Origin: JBBDXA01 sp040902585
Lineage (GTDB): Bacteria > Planctomycetota > Phycisphaerae > Phycisphaerales > Phycisphaeraceae
Direction: 5' to 3'
DNA length: 6,361 nucleotides
Assembly (NCBI GenBank): GCA_040902585.1
Contig: JBBDXA010000076.1
Coordinates: 1-6,361 of the forward strand
Shown: piece after piece, positions 1 through 5,245 of the stretch
How positions within the stretch are numbered: the first letter of the stretch is position 1
Layout of the letters: each line of letters opens with the position of its first letter
Position numbers and translations under genes: made by a program
Notes under the pieces: generated by a model
What the model was told of the DNA's origin: nothing
Seen by the model: only the letters and a program-made list of their open reading frames with translations
Database searches by the model: none

Positions 1-404
1 TCCACCATGACCGGCAGGTATGGGCCGACGAACTCCTCGAACGGCTGCGTCAGCGCCAATACGCCATAGGCGATGGCCGGCTCTTCGGTCGTGAGAAAGA
101 CGGTGTGCCTGGCGAGTTCACGGAAGATGTAAAACTTGCCGCGAATGAAGTGCCGCCATGAGCGAACGATGTCGAGTTCGTCGTTGGACAAACGAGCCGG
201 GTTCTCAGATGCAAACGATTCGATCAGATCGACGTTCGCAAGAAACGCGTCCCGGACCTTGAGCCGGACTTCCACCGTCTGTCCCGCAAAGTCTTCGGGC
301 GTGGCGATTGGTTCAGGAACGACGCGGAGGCGCTGGTTCACGAAGAACATGAGCGTCCGGTGCAGTCTGAAGAACAGTTCGGCGTCCTTGGATTCGAGCA
401 GCAT
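1..404 (-). CDS. Conserved protein of unknown function, C-terminus cut by the window edge
   Basis: Translating the minus strand from the ATG at 404 gives 134 codons with no stop before the window edge, so the gene is partial at its 3' end. The product is mixed alpha-helical and soluble-looking, with no signal peptide or TM segment. Recognisable blocks are ELFFRLHRTLMFFVNQRL (residues 9-26), LSNDELDIVRSWRHFIRGKF (72-91), a FYIFRELARHTVFL block (91-104) and AYGVLALTQPFEEFVGPYLP (112-131). The pattern resembles a family of bacterial hypothetical proteins I have seen but cannot name, and no catalytic motif is evident. Third codon positions are mostly G or C, as in the permease gene. The frame is open upstream to a TAG at 471-473, and a GTG at 413 is an alternative start. 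ATG 404 has only a close GAGG in front of it. The gene lies downstream of, and in the same direction as, the damaged gene at 487-827. Confidence 0.72.
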   Translation of the reverse strand, partial: MLLESKDAELFFRLHRTLMFFVNQRLRVVPEPIATPEDFAGQTVEVRLKVRDAFLANVDLIESFASENPARLSNDELDIVRSWRHFIRGKFYIFRELARHTVFLTTEEPAIAYGVLALTQPFEEFVGPYLPVMV

Positions 405-486
405 AGGCCTCACACGTTTCGCGGCATCAAGACCATTCGCGGCGATTGCACTGGGATGGCGATCGACAGTCTACCTCGATACCAGA

Positions 487-827
487 TCAATCAAAGCCGC
501 GCATGTATTGCTGATGGGCTTTCGTGGTGCCGTCGCCATTGTCGACCGGCAGAAACAGACGAACACCGGCAACGTCTTGGGCAACACGCGCACGCTGTCG
601 TTCAACAGCGGTGACATCTTGAACTTCAGCACGCCTTGGCCCGGCATCGGTCCGTGGGGGTGATGAAAGTGGGAACTCATCGCACCGCCGGGCATCTGAA
701 ACATGAGACGGATCGCGAAGCCATCGAGCAGTGGCTGCGACGATTGGAACTCAACCTGCCCGGACACAATCTCACGTCCTGATAGCCGATCGGCATTCTC
801 GATGACGAGGTTCGCGATGGTGACGAT
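487..827 (-). pseudogene. Damaged small gene: no standard start codon, frameshift near 3' end
   Basis: A perfect AGGAGG (835-840 on the complement) is followed seven bases later by ATC at 827-825. An in-frame TGA lies just upstream, and the frame has no early ATG, GTG or TTG. From ATC the product has regular coding character: VTIANLVIENADRLSGRE, then FAIRLMFQMPGGAMSSHFHH, then a VLKFKMSPLLNDSVRVLPK block. Around 555-566 this frame turns implausible (CFCRSTMATAPRK) and runs to TAG at 471-473. The alternative frame gives RLFLPVDNGDGTTKAHQQYM and ends RGFD at TGA 487-489. G/C-rich third positions switch frames at the same place. Rejoined, the protein would be about 113 residues, soluble, possibly beta-rich, and I do not recognise it. 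It is either a pseudogene or a live gene with an ATC start and programmed or sequencing-error frameshift. The first internal standard start is a GTG in EIVSGQ, which would lose about 22 residues. Confidence 0.5.
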
Positions 828-905
828 GGTGTGTCCTCCTCATGGTATCTGGCCCTGCTTTCCGGGCCCTCCTCTATTGTGCCCGTCCCACCTATCCTGT
901 TGCCC
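828..905. promoter_or_regulatory. Divergent intergenic region with a GC hairpin
   Basis: These 78 bases separate the leftward damaged gene from the rightward permease, so promoters for both should lie here. I see no convincing -35/-10 pair on either strand. An inverted repeat GGCCC (851-855) / GGGCC (864-868), with an eight-base loop, sits in the middle and could be an operator or be chance in GC-rich DNA. Confidence 0.35.
835..840 (-). promoter_or_regulatory. Perfect Shine-Dalgarno of the 487-827 gene
   Basis: The complement reads AGGAGG, seven bases before an ATC codon that opens a long reading frame. The ideal spacing decides the start position even though the codon is not a normal initiator. 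It supports either an original ATG that mutated to ATC or a rare ATC start. Confidence 0.5.
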
Positions 906-2240
906 ATGTACCAGCCTGTATCGTCCTCGGGCTCCCCGCAGCAGCGCCTCACGCTCTTCGACTGCGTCTGCATCATCGTCGGCATCATCATCGGCGCGGG
1001 CATCTTTGAATCCACGCCGAAGATCGCGGGCAATGTCTCCAGCCCTGGCTGGATGATCGTCGCCTGGCTGCTGGGCGGGCTCATCTCACTCATCGGCGCG
1101 CTCTGTTACGCCGAACTGGCGACCGCCTACCCGCGCAACGGCGGCGACTACGTCTTCCTGACCCGCGCCTTCGGCCCTCGCACCGGGCTGCTCTTCGCCT
1201 GGGCGAGCTTCTGGATCGTGCGGCCGGGAAACATCGGCGCGATGGCATTCATCTTCGGCCGCTACGCCGAACAGCTCTTGCCGCTTGGGACGGACGGCCT
1301 CGACACGTTGACATACGCGATCGGCGCGATCGTACCCTTGACATTATTGAACATCGTAGGCGTCGAGCCGGGCAAGTGGACGCAGAACGCGCTCACGGCC
1401 GTCAAGGTGCTCGGTCTGCTCGTGGTGGTCGTTGCGGGATTCTTAGCCCTGGAACCGACGTCGGCGGTCATCGCTTCGACCACGGGCGGCGACTTCGGCT
1501 TCGCGATGATCCTTGTCCTGTTCACCTTCGGCGGCTGGAACGAGATGTCTTACGTCGCCGCCGAGGTGCGTCGGCCGAATCAGAACATCCTGCGCGCTTT
1601 GCTGCTGGGCACGCTGGTGGTGACCGGCGTTTACGTGCTGGTCAATCTCGCGGCGATCGCAGCGCTGGGGTTCGGCGGCTTGCAGAAGGCGTCGTCGTAC
1701 GCCGCCGATGTCGCCGGCACCCGGGCCATCGGCATCCTCGTGTGCATCTCCTGTCTCGGCGCGATCAACGGGATGATTTTCACTGGAGCGAGAATCTTCC
1801 ATGCGGTCGGCACCGAGCATCGCCATTGCCGATGGTTCGGCCAGTGGAATCCGCGCCTCCAGACGCCGGCCCGCGCCCTCGTCCTTCAGTCGGCGGTCAC
1901 GCTCGCGCTGATGATCGGGTTCGGCGCTTACAAAGACGGCTTCGACCGTCTCGTCGTCTTCACCGGTCCGCTCTTCTGGGTGTTCCTGCTGATGACCGGC
2001 ATCTCCCTCTTCGTGCTGCGTATCCGTGAACCCGCGACGGTACGACCGTACCGCGTACTGCTCTATCCGCTGACACCTGTGCTCTTCTGCCTGTCAACGG
2101 CGTACATGCTTTACGCGTCGGTGAGTTATGCCTGGGCCATGCGATATGCCGAGGGTCTGTGGGCCGTCGCCGCGATGATCGTCGGTGCAGTCTGGGTGTG
2201 GTACGAAGGCCGCCCTCGTAGCGATGACGCGGCGGGATAA
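906..2240 (+). CDS. APC superfamily amino-acid permease (LAT/SteT-like)
   Basis: This 444-residue integral inner-membrane protein is full length for amino acid-polyamine-organocation transporters. The first helix carries the broken-helix substrate motif GIIIGAGIFE (residues 26-35). TM6 has FTFGGWNEMSYVAAEVRRPN (206-225), the pattern of LAT-type exchangers, where the glycines and W shape the substrate site. The TM11-12 junction has EPATVRPYRVLLYPLTPVLF (375-394), typical of the same branch. Hydrophobic blocks along the length fit about 12 TM helices. It probably moves amino acids by exchange or proton symport; the substrate cannot be read from sequence. I chose ATG 906 because family homology begins about 14 residues later. 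A GTG at 831 would add 25 unlikely residues overlapping the divergent gene's ribosome binding site. No clear Shine-Dalgarno precedes 906. Codon use is strongly G/C-ending (one sampled 60-base line is 68% GC). It stands alone on its strand. Confidence 0.93.
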   Translation: MYQPVSSSGSPQQRLTLFDCVCIIVGIIIGAGIFESTPKIAGNVSSPGWMIVAWLLGGLISLIGALCYAELATAYPRNGGDYVFLTRAFGPRTGLLFAWASFWIVRPGNIGAMAFIFGRYAEQLLPLGTDGLDTLTYAIGAIVPLTLLNIVGVEPGKWTQNALTAVKVLGLLVVVVAGFLALEPTSAVIASTTGGDFGFAMILVLFTFGGWNEMSYVAAEVRRPNQNILRALLLGTLVVTGVYVLVNLAAIAALGFGGLQKASSYAADVAGTRAIGILVCISCLGAINGMIFTGARIFHAVGTEHRHCRWFGQWNPRLQTPARALVLQSAVTLALMIGFGAYKDGFDRLVVFTGPLFWVFLLMTGISLFVLRIREPATVRPYRVLLYPLTPVLFCLSTAYMLYASVSYAWAMRYAEGLWAVAAMIVGAVWVWYEGRPRSDDAAG

Positions 2241-2271
2241 AGCCCAGATGTTCGCGGATCACAATCCTTCA

Positions 2272-2285
2272 CGACCCGCGGGTCG
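2272..2285. repeat. Perfect 14-bp palindrome after the permease gene
   Basis: CGACCCGCGGGTCG reads the same on both strands and lies 32 bases after the permease stop codon. It could be the stem of a transcription end signal, but it has no loop and no T-run. A protein-binding site is equally possible. Confidence 0.35.
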
Positions 2286-2328
2286 GGACAGTTGCGTTTG
2301 GCCCAGCCGATGGTCAGTTCGCGGGACA

Positions 2329-2344
2329 TGATTCAGGTGAATCA
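2329..2344. repeat. Inverted repeat TGATTCA-GG-TGAATCA
   Basis: Two perfect 7-base arms (2329-2335 and 2338-2344) are separated by GG. The AT-rich dyad stands out in GC-rich DNA and has the shape of a dimeric regulator site. No gene starts nearby, so its role is unclear. Confidence 0.4.
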
Positions 2345-2413
2345 CAACCGTCTGCTGCAAACCGACAGACCGGAGCCTGTGCCTACACCTGAGTTTGACC
2401 CAGCCCGATCCAG

Positions 2414-2525
2414 AACCGGCCACAGCGCCCACCGGGAAATGACGGCGTCATCGGCCAAAACCGGCCACAGCGCCCATTGGCAGCGACAGTGCCATCGCCT
2501 CAAAACCAGCCACAGCGCCCACCGG
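2414..2525. repeat. 45-bp tandem repeat, about 2.5 units
   Basis: Units begin at 2414, 2459 and 2504, a period of exactly 45 bases. Each opens with AACCGGCCACAGCGCCCA (AACCAGCC... in the third), followed by a more diverged interior in which tgacggcgtcatcgg and cgacagtgccatcg can still be aligned. The third unit keeps only the first ~22 bases. The 15-codon period leaves reading frames open on both strands, so the short ORFs seen here are by-products. The repeat core shares nine bases, CAGCGCCCA, in inverted form with the palindrome at 2615-2658. Confidence 0.8.
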
Positions 2526-2614
2526 CTGAGGGGCGCTTTCGGGTTGCCCCAATCGCTGGGAAGGCACCCAGGTTGGAGCCAGACGCAGCGATCGAAATCC
2601 ATCAACCCAATTTC

Positions 2615-2658
2615 GTGTCATTGGGCGCTGAAAACCGGTTCTCAAGCTCCAATGACAC
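2615..2658. repeat. Large imperfect palindrome (possible stem-loop)
   Basis: The arms GTGTCATTGG (2615-2624) and CCAATGACAC (2649-2658) are perfect 10-base inverted repeats. The middle contains a second perfect dyad, AACCGGTT (2633-2640), flanked by GA and TC. The whole could fold as a long hairpin with an internal loop. It lies 45 bases beyond the stop codon of the leftward gene and might mark its transcript end, but neither side has a T-run. Its left half contains TGGGCGCTG, the complement of the core of the 45-bp repeat. Confidence 0.6.
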
Positions 2659-2702
2659 CTTGTTCCAGGCACCGTTGCCCTTCACTTGTGACCACACTTG
2701 AC

Positions 2703-3023
2703 TCACCGCTCCCACTCCCGGCAGTACTGCCGCCCGTACTCCATCAGATCCAGGTAATAGCCTCCGGTATTCTCTTCCTTCTTCTTCAGCAGCTCCTCGA
2801 CCATGCGACAGGCATGGAGCATGATGGTCTTCATCTCCGCATTGGTGATCCGACTCAGGTCGGGGTTGTCCAGCAGTGGAGATGACTCGCCAGCATGCAG
2901 GTCCTCAATGGGGCCGTTGCGGAAGGCGAGGGCCACGATCGCGTTGGCTTCATCACGGAGTGAGAAGCCGCCGGGGAAGTGTTTCTCGATGGCTTGTTGG
3001 GCGGAGTCGTGGGGGTTGGGCAT
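2703..3023 (-). CDS. Small conserved protein of unknown function
   Basis: The 106-residue product is soluble, charged and mainly helical. Central blocks are LRDEANAIVALAFRNGPIED (residues 22-41), SPLLDNPDLSRITNAEMKTI (47-66) and a KKKEE turn. The tail, YLDLMEYGRQYCREWER, ends in aromatic and charged residues. It resembles small uncharacterised bacterial proteins I cannot name. No signal peptide, TM helix or metal motif is visible. I prefer ATG 3023 because AGGAAG lies nine bases upstream; ATG 3050 in the same frame would add nine basic residues (MRTVRKIQP) behind a weaker GAGG site. Third positions are G/C-rich, unlike the toxin genes further right, so it probably belongs to the host background. 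It is transcribed alone, with a 14-bp palindrome upstream of the start. Confidence 0.8.
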   Translation of the reverse strand: MPNPHDSAQQAIEKHFPGGFSLRDEANAIVALAFRNGPIEDLHAGESSPLLDNPDLSRITNAEMKTIMLHACRMVEELLKKKEENTGGYYLDLMEYGRQYCREWER

Positions 3024-3070
3024 AGGTTGAATCTTCCTGACGGTCCGCATGCTGCGGGGAGGCTCACCTC

Positions 3071-3084
3071 TTAACGCACGTTAA
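3071..3084. promoter_or_regulatory. Palindrome TTAACG-CA-CGTTAA, candidate operator
   Basis: Perfect 6-base arms with a 2-base spacer lie 48 bases upstream of ATG 3023 (21 upstream of ATG 3050) of the leftward small gene. The position fits a repressor site overlapping the promoter of that gene. I cannot assign the binding protein, and no matching second copy was seen in the window. Confidence 0.4.
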
Positions 3085-3113
3085 CCCGTTTCGAGCTGGG
3101 TGTCACGGGTGAA

Positions 3114-3140
3114 ATGAGTGTTATGGGCGTCATGGGTGTC
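3114..3140. repeat. Three tandem 9-bp units
   Basis: ATGAGTGTT, ATGGGCGTC and ATGGGTGTC follow one another directly, and a related GGGTGTCA occurs at 3098-3105. This microsatellite-like tract lies at the decayed 3' end of the pseudogene at 3139-3443, where slippage may have contributed to gene loss. Confidence 0.55.
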
Positions 3141-3443
3141 ATCGCCCCGGCTGCCCTCGACCGACGTGCGAGCCGGTGTCCTTGCGATCAATCAAACTCG
3201 ACGTCGATCATCGACGCGCCCTCAAAACGAATCTTCACCTCCGGCCCCGCTGTCCTTCGTCGCGATCGCTGGCCCATGCACTGCGGCAGGGGCATTCACC
3301 GCCGGCTTGCCGTCGCCGGCGGAAACGGTCATGCCCTGCGTCTGCGTACCCTTGAGCACGCCTTGCTCCACCTCAATCGTCGCCGCCACCCGATGCCAGA
3401 CCTTCGCCGGCTCCACACCCTCGAAATCATCCGAGAAGAGCAC
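3139..3443 (-). pseudogene. Decayed secreted beta-sandwich protein gene (DUF1080-like)
   Basis: Following the minus strand through three frames rebuilds one protein. Frame A from 3443 gives VLFSDDFEGVEPAKVWHRVA, then TIEVEQGVLKGTQTQ, to IATKDS. Near 3242-3250 an extra base breaks it, and frame A ends at TGA 3222. Frame B continues EVKIRFEGASMIDVEFD and stops at TGA 3188-3190. Dropping one T there gives frame C, DRKDTGSHVGR, ending at TGA 3139. The DDFE...W...IE.GVL.G opening, with VEVKIRFEG and FDDRK.TGSH, matches the start of secreted concanavalin-like (DUF1080-type) proteins common in Planctomycetota; this assignment is from memory. The signal peptide is missing (TAG lies six bases upstream of the GTG) and the C-terminal half of the domain is absent. 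It is therefore truncated at both ends and carries two frameshifts. It lies between two intact genes on the same strand. Confidence 0.7.
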
Positions 3444-3611
3444 TTCCTACTTCCGGGCGATTGAGTCGCCTGGCACGGTGACAGATCGGTGGTGAGAGGC
3501 GAGGAGGCGAGGAGAATCCTACGAGGTCGAAGGCGCAGGTGCGCGACCGGCGATGGCCACGAATCGGTGGGTCCTGCGGCGAGCCAGAATACCCGCAGTG
3601 AGAGGAATGAG
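3444..3611. other. Spacer between pseudogene and ankyrin gene
   Basis: These 168 bases show no protein-like frame on either strand. The part adjoining the pseudogene should have encoded its signal peptide but does not in any frame. Apart from the short hairpin at 3574-3598, I see nothing here. Confidence 0.5.
3574..3598 (-). terminator. Weak hairpin after the toxin-immunity operon
   Basis: The arms CTGCGG and CCGCAG are separated by a 13-base loop, starting 13 bases beyond the TAG of the ankyrin gene. It sits where the operon transcript should end, but the stem is short and no T-run follows. It is a weak candidate only. Confidence 0.2.
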
Positions 3612-4586
3612 CTATTTGGACTCAAGTTCGATACCGCGCTCTCGCATCGCTTTCACGAAGCTCAACCTCCCCGCTCGGGATACTTCACTAAGTTCGTTGA
3701 CCGAGTTACTAGAAATCGATTGCCTGACGCGCTGGAAAGCCTCGCTCGAGTAAAACTGTGACAAATACACGGCTACTTCCCAATTCGTTCCGTCCACCGC
3801 CACCTCGATGGCTGTCTTTCCTTGGGCACTCGCCTTAAGAGGGTCAGCGCCGTAATCCATGAGAAGCGCACTGAACTCGACGCACGGTCCCCTCGCGGCG
3901 TGAATCAACACGCTGTCTCCCCTGACATTCAAGTTCGGGTCAAGACCCGCGTCAAGCAAGCTCCTCAGGTAGGGGAGGTCTTCAATACATGACCGTTCCG
4001 CCTGGATTCGTTTCAAGAGGACTGTGACCACATAGCCGTCAGAGGGTACAAGATTGGGGTCCGCTCCGCACTTCAAGAGATAGTCGAATGTTTGCCGCTG
4101 TCCGTGCCGCCACGATACGTACAGTGCGTTGGTACCTCGCTCTCCTGTCACATTTGGATTGCCGCCCATTGCCAAATACGATCTGATCGTCGCGATGTCT
4201 CCTTCAGCACACGCCTGCATGAATGCCTGTTCCGCACCTGAACCAAATCGATCCGCAACTGGATTACTCGGCACGGATGACAATGAATTGAATGCGACAA
4301 CCATGAGAGCCAATACCGCTATATTGTTTATCCATACGAGGATCGATGTCCACGCCAGCCACTTGTCGTGTCTCCATCGCACCAGCATCAAGGCTATCGT
4401 CACCGCACTAGATGTGCTCAGAGCTAACAACCAGTTCATTGCTGCCGAGCCCGCTCCTCCGCGGGTCGCCCCCGGAACTGCAAGGCCCATGATAGTTGCG
4501 ACGACGAATGCCGGAACCACAAGCATCACGAGTATAGCGAAGACTAGGCCTGATGCTGCTGCGAACTTGATAGGATTGGAGTTCAT
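3612..4586 (-). CDS. Three-TM ankyrin-repeat protein, probable immunity protein to the Rhs lipase toxin
   Basis: The 324-residue product has three hydrophobic helices, about residues 13-35, 51-69 and 79-99. The soluble part (about 118-280) has ankyrin-type repeats: AFMQACAEGDIATIRSYLAM then GGNPNV, LLKCGADPNL, LLDAGLDPNL and LLMDYGADPL. The loop between TM2 and TM3 is basic (RWRHDK). By the positive-inside rule it faces the cytoplasm, which would put the ankyrin domain outside the inner membrane. The ATG shares one base with the TGA of the Rhs-lipase gene (TGATG), which points to translational coupling. Only a weak purine stretch precedes it. Ankyrin proteins are known immunity partners in polymorphic toxin systems. 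The role here is inferred from that, from the overlap, and from the matching low GC (a sampled 60-base line is 48%). It could instead be an accessory or chaperone protein. Confidence 0.85.
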   Translation of the reverse strand: MNSNPIKFAAASGLVFAILVMLVVPAFVVATIMGLAVPGATRGGAGSAAMNWLLALSTSSAVTIALMLVRWRHDKWLAWTSILVWINNIAVLALMVVAFNSLSSVPSNPVADRFGSGAEQAFMQACAEGDIATIRSYLAMGGNPNVTGERGTNALYVSWRHGQRQTFDYLLKCGADPNLVPSDGYVVTVLLKRIQAERSCIEDLPYLRSLLDAGLDPNLNVRGDSVLIHAARGPCVEFSALLMDYGADPLKASAQGKTAIEVAVDGTNWEVAVYLSQFYSSEAFQRVRQSISSNSVNELSEVSRAGRLSFVKAMRERGIELESK

Positions 4587-5245
4587 CAGATTCCATCCAT
4601 TGCTCGGATAACTGTATCTATACCATGCAAGTCCAAAGAAGACATATCGCGATCCTCAAGGGCGGGATATAAGCGACGCAACGAACCCGCCGTGTCTGGT
4701 GCGAATAGACCAAGCACGATCTGTGCCTCCGTAAGAACCTCGCCTTGCACGAAATAAGCCACTATGTCGGGGCTTGACAGTGGCGGGTGCCCCAGAGCGC
4801 CTGTCTTGCCAAAAAGGCCAACACCCGCAGCGTTAAAGGTAATAGCCCTATCACCCGTCGCATAAGCAGCCATGGTCGCCAATCCGCCGCCCAATGAGTG
4901 TCCAGTAAAAATAAGTTTGCCGCCGCGTTTGGTCACTTCATTGTGAACTTTCTGAGCCAGCGATACTGCTTGATCGTATTGAGGAGCGAATCCAGACAAG
5001 GCCTGCATAAAATTGTCGTCCCAATCACGACCGTCCTCCGTTCCTCTGAAAGAGAGTACATAATCGTGGCGGATCATATGGCGATAGAGAACAGCACTGA
5101 ATCCAGTCTCGTTATCAAAAAAGGCCGCAGGTTCCAACCCTAGTGTACTCAATGCGGGATCGCCAACCACGGTCCAGCTGTGAACATTCCGAGGTTCCAG
5201 TCGGTAAGCCTCTCTACTTAGCAAGGCCATCTGGTAATCCAGCAC
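4586..5245 (-). other. Lipase toxin domain coding segment
   Basis: This part encodes about residues 355-573, starting near LDYQMALLSREAYRL. It covers the oxyanion/FRGT block, the GHSLGGGLATMAAYATG elbow and helix, the ITFNAAGVG strand, AYFVQGEVLT (possible acid residue region, E523) and the HGIDTVIRAM tail. This order matches class-3-lipase-like (Mbeg1/DUF2974-like) hydrolases seen as bacterial effectors; that family choice is from memory. The acid residue of the triad cannot be fixed by eye. Confidence 0.7.

Larger units (their letters stand above)
2241..2702. other. Gene-free repeat-bearing spacer
   Basis: I find no credible gene in these 462 bases. The short frames on either strand are low-complexity products of the 45-bp tandem repeat, such as WALWPVL or KTGHSAH recurring every 15 codons. 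The spacer lies between the 3' ends of two convergent genes, the permease and the 2703-3023 gene. It holds two short palindromes, the tandem repeat and a large imperfect palindrome, listed separately. Confidence 0.6.

Noticed and set aside
136..663. Plus-strand frame of 175 codons
   Set aside because: It is rich in S, R and T and lies opposite two minus-strand genes with far better coding character.
831..905. Upstream GTG start for the permease
   Set aside because: The added 25 residues have no family counterpart and overlap the divergent gene's ribosome site; ATG 906 sits where family homology should begin.
677..1093. Minus-strand frame of 138 codons
   Set aside because: It overlaps the permease 5' end antisense. 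Its composition (S, R, P, C) fits a shadow of GC-rich coding DNA.
1376..2029. Long arginine-rich plus-strand frame
   Set aside because: It lies inside the permease gene in another frame, and its R/G/H-rich composition is that of a shadow.
2414..2525. CRISPR array
   Set aside because: There are only about 2.5 units, the interiors are diverged copies of each other rather than unique spacers, and no cas gene is present.
2615..2658. Rho-independent terminator
   Set aside because: The stem is good, but there is no T-run on either side, so I list it only as a palindrome.
2292..2885. Plus-strand frame with recurring KTGHSAH words, and minus-strand frames with WALWPVL words
   Set aside because: The periodicity comes from the 45-bp DNA repeat. 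The plus frame also runs antisense through the intact gene at 2703-3023, and none has a ribosome site or a plausible fold.
3114..3495. Two overlapping plus-strand frames
   Set aside because: Both lie opposite the pseudogene and show no protein-like pattern.
4129..4611. Plus-strand frame of 160 codons
   Set aside because: It is antisense to the membrane and ankyrin part of the immunity gene, where the minus strand has a clear domain structure.
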